From Gnetum montanum (taxonomy: Eukaryota > Streptophyta > Gnetopsida > Gnetales > Gnetaceae), in assembly GCA_015680685.1 (NCBI GenBank), contig MNCI01016352.1, forward strand, positions 37,019 to 101,018: DNA of 64,000 nucleotides, given 5' to 3'. A model generated the notes under the pieces. The model did no database searches. It was not told the DNA's origin and saw nothing but the letters and a program-made list of their open reading frames with translations. Below are positions 10,843 to 22,200 of this stretch, in pieces. A program made the position numbers and the translations under genes. Every line of letters begins with the position of its first letter. Position 1 is the first letter of the stretch.

Positions 10843-13400
10843 ATATCTTCTTCTTCTCATAAGCCCGAAGATACCAAACCACCGGTCCCACAAGAATGCA
10901 AGATGGTATATACTCATCCAAATGAGTTTGTGTCAAATTTCACCCTCATCTTATATTAAGATGAACATATACGATGGCATGATATGAAGGGCAACATCGT
11001 CTTGCCCCCCAATTGATTATGCTCGGGATGCTATTCAAAACCCTTAAAGAAGTTGGGCATAGCAGATCAACACAAAGAGTATGTTGTGGATGGATATGAC
11101 ACTTGAAACTACTGTCCCACTAAAACACAATGTAAATGAGATAAACATTAGGAGAAAATCCATGAAGCTATAAAGGGGAAACATTACACTAACCCCTTGT
11201 TCCTACTAGATCAAGAGGGCAATGAGGATCCTTCCTTGGAAGGTTCTTAACATGAATATTCTTCACCCCCTACTACCAATGGTAAGGGTGTGAACTTGAC
11301 CCTACGATCAACTATTTATAAACTGGGTTGAAGAAAGAGTGATAGCCAAGGTAGGAACTTGGTTAAGCACCACAATAGTAAGGGATCTAAGGATGGTGAT
11401 CGTAATAAGCATAAGAGTGGTGGTGGATACCGTAATGGTAGTGGGAGCCCACCTTCTTCTTCATCCTCTTCATTTCATTCCAAAGATTCCCCTTCATCTG
11501 ATGGTTCTCATGGAAGCTGTCTTCAAAACAACCGTGATGAAGGTGATCGACAAAATAACAATGATCGTGAAGGCCACCAAAATTGAAGGGGTGGCCGAAA
11601 GTATCATTGGCGTCATCAATGCAACGATGATGATGAACTCTTATTAGCAACTTGAAGTATGCTCAATATTGCAGAGGCAATAAGAATCCCAACTAGGCAT
11701 ATGAAGGATAGTCAGATCAAGTGTCTAAACATGAACACTATCCCAAGATTTGAGGGGGGATATAATTATGATTTGTAGGAATATCTATAAGGTTTTCAAG
11801 ATGCATGTGCCTTATAGAACATAGAGAATGAGTGGCATAAAGTCAAACGTTTTCCAAGGACACTCATTAAGGAAGCTAAAAGTTGGTACCAGTCCTTAGA
11901 GCTATAATCTATCCATAGATGGAGTACCATGTTAGAACTATTCAATAACAAATATCAGATGTACTTTAGAGTGTCTAATCTGAGAAGGCAAATCCAAGGC
12001 TAGAAACGAGGGGCACATGAACCCTTAGATGCTACCATGGCTTGATACTATTCACTCCTACATCAATTCCTTAGCCATGGTTATTCTCAAAGGGAACAAC
12101 TTTGCCACATCATAGATGGGCTCAGAGTAGAAAGAAGAAGAACCCTTGGGGTGCATGCCCAAGGAAGATTGTCTGAAATGAGAGCTCATTAGATCCAAAG
12201 GTTAATTCAGTAGGTAGCAAAAGAAGAAGGTGGGTTACAAAAAAGGGAAAGTGTTGAAGAGTATAACAGGGACCCTTCCATCAGAAAATGAGAGGTTTGA
12301 TTTTGTGATAAGGAAAAATCACCACTTGATGTAGTGGTGAACAAAAAGACCTTACCCATCCAAAAATATGTTTATGATATTTCGACCAAGGTTGACAAGT
12401 TATGGGACTCTTTGGATGAAAATTTTTAAACCAATTTGAAGACTACTAAAGAATCCAAGGAGTAAAATAGTGTTCATAATTGCAGGAGGCAAAAAGAAGC
12501 TGAACGTGCGTACTAAAGAGGTAAGGGCAAAGCTGTTATAGTAGAGGAAGTTGTGGAGTCTAACTCTGATGATGAAACTGAATGTGACAACAATCAATAT
12601 GAAAATCCAAAGGGTTTTTTCCCTATGGTGTCACACTTACAAGAGTCTAGAGTGTACGCATTAAATCCTCACCTAGCATGTAGGCAAGCTCTAAGATGAT
12701 TGCCTTACCCTCAAGGTAGTCCAAGATAGTTCCACTAGCAACAACAAGCTTACTACCCAAGTGGAACTACTCCACAACCGTATGAATAATACCAATAGTG
12801 GTATCAACCACAATCATGGGGAATTCCACCACCAAGGTAGCAGTACTCTTATAGGCAACCTAATTCATACGGGTACCATGTTCAACAGCCTGTCTCCCCT
12901 AGAAGTTCTATGAGTCATGCATCATTCTAGCATCACTAATACCCTTTAGAGTCCCATCGAACACATTCACCATCTACTCTAGGGGAAAACCCATATATGT
13001 ATCCTTATCATCCTCCACATGCCTCTACACCTACACCTCCACCTTCAACTCAATTTCCTCCTGCTCCACCTATGTAGGGTGGATTCCTTCATAGCCACAA
13101 CAATGAAATGCTACAAGGGCTATACACTCACAACCATTTTTTCAACCAAGTGGTCCAAATAATCGATCAAGAAAATGACCTTTCTTCTAGCCTAGCAGGC
13201 CTCTCTAGCCCTCACAACCTACTATGGTTGATTACCCTGCATCTCCAACATGCTCATCCTCTGCATCAAATACCTTCGACTATCCTTCAAACCAAGTGCC
13301 ACCTAGGATCTGCACTATAATGTTAACTCATGCTCTTTGTGATTGGATTAAGGTTGGTAACCTTCCTACAAAAAGATCTAATCTAGGAAGTCCACTCATC
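10843..13400 (+). pseudogene. gag: gag of element B1
   Basis: The start codon has become ATA (10843): the context AAAATATCTTCTTCTTCTCA matches the ATGTCTTCTTCTCA start of B2. The N-terminal matrix-like part (10870-11230) matches B2 and C. A Ser/His/Arg/Asp-rich linker follows (11340-11640), then the gag core at 11690-12160 and a Lys/Glu-rich helix. The zinc knuckle near 12585 is destroyed (CDNN, NPKGFF). A Pro/Tyr/Gln-rich linker runs to the protease. Many stops are TAG where related copies have Gln or Trp. Confidence 0.8.
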
Positions 13401-13404
13401 TATC

Positions 13405-14096
13405 TATAGATTGCTGGACAAGATCCATGCAAGGCTCTTCTTGACTTTGGTTTTGGAGTTAACCTCATCTCCCATGATATGTATAGGGCCTAGAACCTAC
13501 CACCTCTTAAGAAGAGCAACATCTGTTTCGAATTAGTAGATTAGTCAATTACTGTCCCTTTGGGATTAGTAGAGGACATTGTGACCATAGTTTGTGGGTG
13601 GTCCTATCCTACTAATTTTCTAGTAATCAAGGTGGAAAATTGCAAAAGTGACTTCCTCATCATTATGGAAAGGGCTTGGTTAAGCACAGTGGATGCACAA
13701 ATGGGTATAGGGGACCTATCTCTAGAAATATCCAAGGAAAATGAGCTAGGAAAAATTGAGAAGAAGCATATTCCATGCATTGCATACAACAATAATGGGT
13801 GTAATTGCATGAAAAAAATTTGGTCAATAAAAAGCACATACATCAAGGTGTGCAATCAATGTACACAAGAAATTAACGTTCAAAGGTGTTTGTACATAGT
13901 AGCCACAAAGCAGGAGGGCACCCAGTGGCTGATAGTTGATTCTGATAGTAGCAAAATATGCATGGAGCCAACTGAGAGCCTAACATGTGCATATGTTGAA
14001 AGCATGAACAAAATTGAACAAGTTCATTCCCAAATCTCTAATGAAGATGATGATACCTATTGGGGAGAGTTGGAAATCCATAATCACTTTAAGTAG
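13405..14096 (+). pseudogene. aspartic protease and linker of element B1
   Basis: The active-site region reads ALLDFGFGVNLI at about 13430-13468; Athila proteases typically carry DLG here, and element C has LLDLG. From 13560 a 178-codon open stretch gives the second half (IPLGLVEDI, WSYPTNFLVIKV, IIMERAWLSTVDA), where the usual ILGRPFL-type flap motif is IMERAWL. The linker after it ends near a YIVATKQEGTQWL block, a sequence also kept in D without the protease. It is broken at its start by frame changes. Confidence 0.8.
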
Positions 14097-14099
14097 GAG

Positions 14100-15220
14100 C
14101 CCTTAGAACTAAAAATTTTACCGACTGATATGGAGCATGCATTTTTAAAGAATGGTAAATTGATCATCATTAATGCCAAACTTGCTTCTAAACAAAAAGA
14201 AAAGTTATTGAAAGTGGTGAATAAATGGTCAAAAACCTTTGCTTGGTCCTATCCAGAGCTAATAGGAATTAATCCAAGGATATTCCAGCATCACATCTAC
14301 ACTGACCTAGCCATGAAGCCTAGAAAGTAGCCGTAGAGGTAGCTAAACCCAAAATTGAAGCAAATCATTAAGGAGAAGATAGAGCAACTCCTCAAGGTGG
14401 GGTTTATCTATCCAATTGTGGATAGTGAGTGGGTTAGCCCACTTGTAATTATACCAAAGAAGGATGGCAAATGGTAGGTTTGCATCAACTTTAGGCTATA
14501 AAATATGGCAACATTTAAAGATCATTTTCCTTTGCCATTTGTAGATCAAGTATTAGACACCATATCTAGGAATTATTATTATAGCTTTTTGGATGGTTAT
14601 AGTGGCTATAACCAAATCCAAATTGCACCTAAAGATTAGACCAAAATAGCATTCACAAGTCCCTAGGGAACTTTTGCATACTGTAAGATGCCATTTGGCC
14701 TATGCAATGCCCCTGCAACATTTCAACACTTGGTCCTTAGTATCTTTCAACAACAAATTGGTAGTGGTGTTGAAGTCTTCATGGGGTATCTTTCAACAGC
14801 AAATTGGTAGTGGTGTTGAAGTCTTCATGGATGACTTATCCACCTATGGAGCTACCTTTGAGCAAGCCTTGGACAAACTTGAGCAGGTACTAAAGAGATG
14901 CGTAGCGACAAACCTACAGCTTAACTAGCAAAAAAGCCATCTCATGATCTAAGAAGGCATTATGCTAGGGCACTGAATTTTACAAAAAGGGATTGAGGTA
15001 GACCTAGAAAAGATAAGGATCATCCAAGGAGTAACACGCCAACCAGAGATCATTAAACATGTTTGGTCATTCCTTGGACACACTGGTCACTATTGGTGAT
15101 TTATTGAGAATTTCTCTAAGATTGCAAATCTATTGGTAGAACTTACAAAGAAAGATGCACCTTTCATTTGAACAAAGGAATGTGAACATGCATTCCAAAA
15201 ATTAAAGGAGAAACTCATAG
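14100..15220 (+). pseudogene. reverse transcriptase of element B1
   Basis: RT blocks are recognisable: VSPLVIIPKKDGKW, FPLPFVDQVLD, FLDGYSGYNQI, KMPFGLCNAPATFQ, then the catalytic box as VFMDDLSTYG near 14820. The polymerase then runs through the thumb (LGH, GVTRQPE) to the connection. Stops replace Trp (GKW then TAG) and Gln. A 46-bp tandem duplication (14741-14786 and 14787-14832) just before the catalytic box shifts the frame, which inactivates the enzyme independently of the stops. Confidence 0.85.
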
Positions 15221-15224
15221 AAAC

Positions 15225-15620
15225 ACCAATCCTACAAGCACCAGATTGGTCCAAACTATTCCATATCATGACATACGCATCTAACTATGCTTTGAGAGTA
15301 GTGCTCATGTAGGTGGACAATAATAAACATCCATATTATCTCCACTATGCGAGTTGAAGCATTGTGAAAGCATAGTTAAATTACACCACCATAGAGAAAG
15401 AATTAATGGAAATGGTGTACACGCTAAAAAAGTTTAGGCACTATGTGCTTGGTTATAAAGCATATGGACCACAATGTAATTTGCTTCCTCATGAATAAGC
15501 CAACAATGAGCCCCCATGTCATACAATGGCTTATGATCTTATAGGAATTAAATGTCACTATGGTAGATTGAAAAGGGACTGAGAATGTGCTCACTAACCA
15601 CCTTTCTCACTTAAGATGGG
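15225..15620 (+). pseudogene. RNase H of element B1
   Basis: Motifs TYASNYALR, YTTIEKELMEMVYTLKKFRHYVLG mark a Ty3/gypsy RNase H. The first catalytic Asp of the usual DAS motif is Tyr (TYAS), the same as in B2. The later TDH motif seen in B2 is lost here. The end of the domain decays into stops. Confidence 0.7.
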
Positions 15621-15844
15621 ATAATAAAGGTGAGAAGAGCCTGCTCTCTGATCAATTTCCAAACGAACTCCTCTTTATTGAAGCAATAAATGAAGAAATG
15701 CTTGAAAAAGCAATATGGTACAATGACATCCTCACATATCTTCTCACTTAAGAGATGCCAAAAAACTTGGATTTTAGAAAAAAGCAACAATTTCTTCATT
15801 AGGCCAAATACTTCATGGAAATCAATAGACACCTTTACAAGGTG

Positions 15845-16487
15845 TGTGCCAATGGCCTAATCCACTAGTGTTTCCATGATGAAGATCAATTGTGCATTCT
15901 CTAGGATGCCCATGAAGGGTCTTGCAAAGGCCACTATGTAGGGAGATGCATGACCATAAAAATCCTAATGGTAGGATATTATTGGCCTAAAATATTTAGG
16001 GTTGCCTGCTAGCTTGTCAAGTCTTGTGAACGTTGTCAACGTGATGGGGGGATGGTCGCTTACATGGAAGGTCCTCAATAGTGGATTCAACCACTGGAAC
16101 CTTTCAACATATGGGGCATTGACTTCATGGGTTCCATCACACCCATGTCTAATAGGAAGGTGTATATTATAATAGTAGTTGGCTACTACACACAATGGGT
16201 AGAAGCCAACTATTACTAATTATACATCATCCACTATTGTCAAATTTATACAACAAAATATCGTGAATAGGTTTGGGGTGCCATGTTCATTAATTTTTGA
16301 TAATGGAACTCATTTCATAGGTTTCACATTTAAAAAATTAATGCAATGCTTGGGGGTAGAACATAAATTAACAACACCTTACCACCCCCAAGCCAATGGT
16401 CACACAAAGGTAACCAACCAGGAGATTACAAAAATACTAATGTGGACCATTAGCAAATATAGGAAGGACTAGAGTACAAAACTTAAT
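15845..16487 (+). pseudogene. integrase of element B1, truncated
   Basis: The zinc-binding half is visible as SCERCQRDG near 16020. The core follows with FNIWGIDFMG (first Asp) and FDNGTHF (second Asp). In the third motif the sequence reads NGHTKVTNQEI, so the catalytic Glu of the usual QVEV is Lys; B2 keeps Glu. From 16263 a 69-codon open stretch covers the last two motifs. The element stops at about 16487 before the C-terminal domain. Confidence 0.8.
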
Positions 16488-16958
16488 GACCCCAGTCTTC
16501 TATTAGACCCCAGTCTTATCCAAGACCTCTCTTTTCCTTCCAAGATGTCTTCATCAAGACTAAAACTTGCAAACACAAACATAGGGAAGAAACAAAGGGG
16601 ACTAGAAGAGGTATCCCTATATCAAATAAATAGAAAGTTATTAATAAAGCTACTTATCTCTAGCGTGATTACTTGCACTATCTTATATTAACATTTTTGA
16701 TTTGGATACTAGCAAATAGAAAACAAGGCATCAAATTAAATGTCACTATTGTTAAAAAGGATTGAACATCAAAAAGTATCTTACATTTAGTATTGAGAGA
16801 TCTAAAGTTTGCCATGGAAGGAGATGTAAATGAATAAATAAGAAACTAAATTGAAAATTATACAAATTTCTAAGTATGGCTAGTTAATCTTTTTTTAGCC
16901 ACCTTTTATAGATGTTTAAATTCTTAGTCATCCTAGCAACACTATAGATTTTCCACAG

Positions 16959-17022
<64 letters not shown>
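16959..17022. repeat. (AC)n microsatellite
   Basis: About 32 AC units in a row with one AT interruption at 16987. The near-perfect state suggests that it is still length-variable. Confidence 0.95.
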
Positions 17023-17025
<3 letters not shown>

Positions 17026-17957
17026 GAAGGAATTACATATAGTGAAAAAATTTCTCAGGTAATTGAATTTATATTCTTTTAATATTAGAAATGTTTTTAT
17101 AATTTGGAAAATAAAGTACAAAATATTTCTAGAAGTATAGGTTATGTTATGTTCTTTCCAATCTATCAAAAATTGTAGTACTTTTGGTAGTACAATTTTA
17201 AGAGATAATAATTCAAAATTTGTTGAGTTTTTGATGCTAAAATTTTAATTGAAACTTCTTATAGATATTAGATTTTAAATGAATCTAATATCACATAAAA
17301 TTTTTATACAATGAGGGAGTATTAATCTAATCATTAACCATCATTATTTTTGGTAGAAAATAAGGCTTTAAAAAATTTGCTAAATTATAAAGCTAATTTC
17401 TCCCAAAATGCAATAGATATTAACTAACATTTTCATCAATTTGGAATCAAGAAAAGAAAATTTAGTGGATTAGTAGTGATAACTAGCTCAAGATCAAGAA
17501 GAAATAATTGATGAGTTAGAGAAGGATCTTCTTTAGAAAGATCCAAAGATGTAATAAGATCTATAGAAAAATAAAGATAAAGAAAATTAGGATCTAAGGG
17601 GAGGCTATATCAACTTATTGCAATGTCTAGGAGACTTGAACTTCTATCTCCATGATATAAAAACATTAAATCCAAGGTTATGTGAGATAAATATGAAAAC
17701 TTGAATAAAAACATAAAAATAATGTTAAAAAGTAAGTGACATCACTATTGTTGACATCAATAAGGTATGAATGATAGTCTTATTGTGATATGTAAAATAT
17801 AGTTAAGATATTGTATTGATGTTATATGATTTTGTTATACTTGCTTGTAGTGGTAATCTAGAAATAAGGTGATGGTAGTGAAACTACAGTAGAGAAGGAA
17901 ATAGTGATGGAAGAAGCTACATGAATTGTAACAACTGAAGGAATCATGAGGACATTC

Positions 17958-17962
17958 ACAGA
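17958..17962. repeat. left target duplication of B2 (ACAGA)
   Basis: It pairs with ACAAA at 38206-38210, directly outside the two LTR ends. Confidence 0.75.
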
Positions 17963-18848
17963 TGATGAGCATCAAAGTGTCATGTTGATGTGGCCCTATC
18001 TATGTGTCGTTTCCCTATCAATGGGGCCATGTCGACATAACATTTACTACATTTATGAGGCCTCATCAACATAGCTCCACGATAAAGTTTATAAATATGT
18101 GCTTACTAGCCATGTTTATGGGAGGTCAAGTCATAGTTGTAGTAGAGCTCTTGCAGTTTTGTCATTTGAGAGTTAGAATATTTCTTTGAGTGCTCGCAGT
18201 AGGAGTCAGAAAGTGTACGAATCTTTATTTGAGCATTGATGTACCTAAGCATACAAGTGTGAACAATAATAAAGATGAGCCTTTTGATCAAACCTTACAG
18301 CACTTGGAATAGATTAATGATTTATTTCTACATTTATTTTTTCATTAATTATGTAATTAATTAAGCTAAACTAGAGTTCAATTGATTAATTAAGTACTTA
18401 AGATAAATAGATTAAACACATAATTATGACCACTTTGAGCATAACATACAACACTTGGTAATCCTAGTAGTGCTTAATGCTTGGTAGCCCAGCAGTGTTG
18501 TACGGTTTCAGAATGTGTACAGAATGTAGGACTAGATACTTATGTTAGCATTAATTAAAGATTAATTAATTAGTTAAATTAAATTAGCTATTAAATTACT
18601 TCATTTCTATATTTTAAGCTCTAGGAAGATAAAACATAAAATAATAAAAATCATATGCCTTGATTATACTTAACCATACCTTTGTACATTATAAGTGTAA
18701 TTGGGAAGACAACAAATGACTATTAGGACAAGTTCACTTCCTAGAAGCTAGTGTACCAAAAGATATAAAGTCCATGGAATTCAATCGAATCATGCATGAA
18801 CACTTAGTGATTAGTATAGTTAAGCATAGGAGTACTTGTCTCTCATCA
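17963..18848 (+). repeat. 5' LTR of element B2 (886 bp)
   Basis: TGATGAGCAT to TCTCATCA. U3 has several partial copies of a GGCCCCATCAATGTAGC-like motif between 17990 and 18080, then TATAAATA at 18090-18097. ATCTTTATT (18221-18229) and AATAAAGAT (18268-18276) are a perfect 9-bp inverted repeat holding the poly(A) signal. The 3' LTR is about 43 bp longer because it has one more U3 motif block. Confidence 0.9.
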
Positions 18849-18849
18849 T

Positions 18850-18867
18850 TGGCACCGTTGCTGGGGG
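18850..18867 (+). promoter_or_regulatory. primer-binding site of B2, tRNA-Asp type
   Basis: TGGCACCGTTGCTGGGGG starts one base after the LTR and complements the 3' end of tRNA-Asp apart from a few transitions. A tRNA-Asp primer is known for Athila elements. Confidence 0.85.
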
Positions 18868-19006
18868 TTCTTTTTTTGTTTAAAATGTGCACTATCTAGG
18901 TTTAGTAAACATCATTAACATGATTGGACAAATCCTAAGGTCAAAATCATTCTTACAATAAATATAATCACATAAGCACACTGATATTTTATTTGTATTG
19001 CAAAAA

Positions 19007-21510
19007 TGTCTTCTTCTCACAAGCACGATGATACTGAATTGCCAATTCCTCAAGAATGCAAGGTGTTGTATACTCATCTAAATGAGTATGTGCCTGACTT
19101 CACCTTCATCGTGTATTAGGATGAACAACTGCAATGGTGAGATATGGAAGGAAACATTGTAATGCCTCTTGATCAATCTATGTCTAGGATGTCATTTCAA
19201 ACTTTTAGGAGGTTGGGCATCCAAGATCTTCAAGAGGAGTACATTGTGCATGATTACAACTATTGGGGCTACCATCCTACTAAAACACAACACAAGAGAG
19301 ATTGACACCAAGAGAAGCACCATGAGATTATTAAGAAGAAATGGTTCACCAATCCTTTGTTCATGCTTAACCAAAATGATAATAAGGATCCTCCCTTTGG
19401 GGGTTCTCAACATGAAGATTCTCCACCCCTTGTTATTGGTGATGGGATTGCAACCCTAAATTTGTAGTCCACTATTAATAAGCTAAGTTTAGGTAAAAGT
19501 GAAACTCAAGGTAGGGACTCAAACAAGTGTTAAGATGACAAGAAAACTTATGAACATCACTATGACAACTGTAGAGGAGTTGGTAGACACCATGGTGGTG
19601 GCAGTTCTTCTTCCTCTTTACCCTATTCATTTTCATTTTTTTCATCATATTTTAGTTCTAAAAAATGCCATAGAAACAACAATCATAATGAAGTAGAACA
19701 ATGAGACAACAATGATAATCGCCAAGCCCACCATGAATGAAGGGGTAGTAGAGGACATCATCAACTTCATTAAAATAATAATGAGGATGAGCCTTTGTTA
19801 GCAACTCAAAGCATGCTAAATATTATAGGGGCCGTAAAAATTCCAAATAGGCATGTGAGAGATAGTTGGATCAGATAGCTTAATAGGAACAATATTCTTA
19901 GATTTGAGGGGATATAACTTTGATCCACAAACAAATCTTTAAGCTTTTTACAATGCTTGTACCTTAAAAATATTAAAATTATTGGTAGAAATTAAAGCTA
20001 TTTCCCAGGACACCCATCAAGGAACTAGAAAGCTGATACTGGTCCTTGGAGCCAAAATCCATTTGCAGGTGGAGTACAATGCTAGAGTTATTCAATGATA
20101 AATATCAAACATACTCTAGAGTATGTAATATAAGAAGGCATATCAAAGTATGGAAGCAAAAAAACCATGAATCCTTGGATGCAACCATGAGAAACTACTA
20201 TTCTCTCATACATCGATGCCCTGGCCATGGTTATTCTCAACAAAAACTTCACCATATCATAGATGGATTTAGACAGGAAATGAGAAGAACTCTTAGGGTT
20301 TATGCCTAAGGAAGACTATTAGAACTCTAAGCCCATCAAATTCAAAGGCTAATTAAACAGGTAACAAAAGAAGAAGAAGAGTTAAGGAAATAGGAAAGTG
20401 CTAAAGAATACATCAAAGATCCCTTCATTAGAAAGAGGGAGGTTCGATTTTGTGATAGTGAGGAAGAGTCACCTCTTGATGACGTGGTGAATAGAAAGAC
20501 CTTTCTGATTCAAAAATCTATGTCCAAAATTATAGCCAATGTAGATAAAATGTGGGATTTGTTGGATGAAAAATTTCAAACTACTCTAAAAATTGTCAAA
20601 GAATCAAGAGAGTAGAGTAGTGATCATGATCATAGGAGGTAGAAAGAAGCTAAATATACCTACCAAAGGGGTAAGGACAAGATTGATGTAGTAGATGAAG
20701 TTGTAGAAACTAAATCAGATGATGATGGTGGGTGTGACATCTACCAATATGAACATCCTAAGGGATGTTGCTCCATCATGTCACACTTACAAGAGTTTGG
20801 GATGTATGCTCTGAATCCATGACTAGAAAAAAGATAAACACCCTAAAGATTGCCTTATCCTTAAGGTAATCCTAGATAGTTCCATTAGCAACAACAAAAT
20901 TATCCAAGTTGAACTCCACTATAACCATATAAGCAATATCAATAGTGGCACCAATCAAAATTATGGGGAATGCCACCATCAACACAACAGTACCCTTACA
21001 AGCAACTAGATTCATATGAGTATTACATTCAGCAATCCTTGTCTTCACATAACTCTTCCAATCACATTTCTCCTTTCCAATATCACTACTACCCTCCTAA
21101 ATAACACAGAGCTCATTCTCCATATTTTGAGAGGGATATCACATTTTATCCTTATTCTTCTCCTCTTCCTGCACCTGTTACTCCACCCTCAACACAGCTA
21201 TCGCTTGCTCCATCCATGTAGGGTGAACTTCTAGCCTAGTTGCAGCAACACAATAGTACCAGGGTTGTTAATCTACAACTTGTTCATCAATTGAGGGGTT
21301 TGGAACCTCATGCTCATGAAAGACCATTCTTCAGAACCAACATCCCTACTAAGCCCTCATAGACTCAGATGGCTAGCCACCCTACTCCTACCTAATCCTT
21401 TGCAAACCATTCCATCAGGTCCCCTTCAAATGAAATGTTTCCCAAGATCTATATTATTATGCTCATCCATGCTACCATCCCAAGAAATTAGCTAATCCTG
21501 GGAGTCCTCT
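19007..21510 (+). pseudogene. gag: gag of element B2
   Basis: Starts ATGTCTTCTTCTCAC at 19007, in the same context as C (ATGTCTTCTTCT at 35790 minus) and D (52102). The N-terminal part is matrix-like (YTHLNEYVPDFTF). A His/Asp/Ser-rich linker follows. The gag core at 19990-20310 has an open stretch of 87 codons (EPKSICRWSTMLELFNDKYQ, CPGHGYSQQ). The zinc knuckle near 20731 is CDIYQYEHPKGCC: the second Cys is Tyr, while His and the last Cys are kept. Then comes a Pro/Tyr-rich linker. There are many stops. Confidence 0.85.
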
Positions 21511-22200
21511 TATCTATTTACAGATCATTGGGAATGAACCATGTAAAGCTCTTCTTGATTAATGTTATGGTGTGAACTTGATTTCTCATGAGATGTATAT
21601 TGCATGGAACCTATCGCCTCTAAAGAAGAACAATATCAAATTGGAATTAGCAGACCAATCTATCACTATTCCATTGGGACTAGTTAAAGACATAGTGACC
21701 ACTATCTATGGATGGTCTTATCCTACCAATTTCCTAGTAATCAAGCTTGAGGACTATAAGGGAACTTCCCAATCATTAAGGGAAGGGCATAGCTAAGCAT
21801 TATTGATGAAAGAATGGGCATCATAGATCTTTCCTTGGAGATATCTAAGGAAAAAGCATTTGGAAAGATCAAGAAGAGACGAGTTCCATGCATCATGTAC
21901 AATAATACTAGGTGCAATTGCATGTAGAAACTCTAGTTAGTGAAACGAACATCTATTTCCACATGTAGGTAGTGTGCACATGAGGTAGATATTCAAAGGT
22001 GTCTATAGTAGCAACCATAAAACAAGAGGGTACCTAGTGGCTGACCACTGATTTTGATAGTAGCACAATATTCATGGAACCTACTAAGAGCTTGACATGT
22101 ACTTATGTTATAGGCATGAATGAACTTGAGCAAGTTCATCACCAAATCTCTAATAATGAAATCAATGATACCAATTGGGGAGATTTGGATATCCCTGATA
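21511..22200 (+). pseudogene. aspartic protease and linker of element B2
   Basis: PCKALLD then a stop where C has Leu, followed by YGVNLISHEMY, places the active site near 21550. An open stretch at 21572-21796 covers KLELADQSITIPLGLVKDI and WSYPTNFLVIKL. The flap motif is frameshifted. The linker to RT follows as in B1. The order, the spacing and the variant active site fit the Athila lineage. Confidence 0.75.

Larger units (their letters stand above)
9828..16487 (+). mobile_element. Athila-like element B1, 3'-truncated
   Basis: 5' LTR, primer site, gag, protease, RT, RNase H and integrase follow in the normal Ty3/gypsy order. Similarity to B2 stops at about 16487, inside the integrase. The C-terminus, third ORF and 3' LTR are missing. 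The five bases before the LTR are CCTAT; no right copy can be assigned. Confidence 0.85.
16488..17962. other. unassigned AT-rich DNA
   Basis: It begins with GACCCCAGTCTT repeated 18 bp apart (16488-16499, 16506-16517), exactly where B1 ends. No LTR, retroelement motif or conserved frame was found. It holds a CA microsatellite and several short AT-rich direct repeats. It ends at the target duplication of B2, so it may belong to the same old host sequence as 38206 onward, but I cannot show that by homology. Confidence 0.4.

Noticed and set aside
11339-11650. Overlapping frames of 102, 75 and 87 codons
   Set aside because: All cover the Ser/His/Asp linker of the B1 gag; low-complexity sequence gives open frames on both strands.
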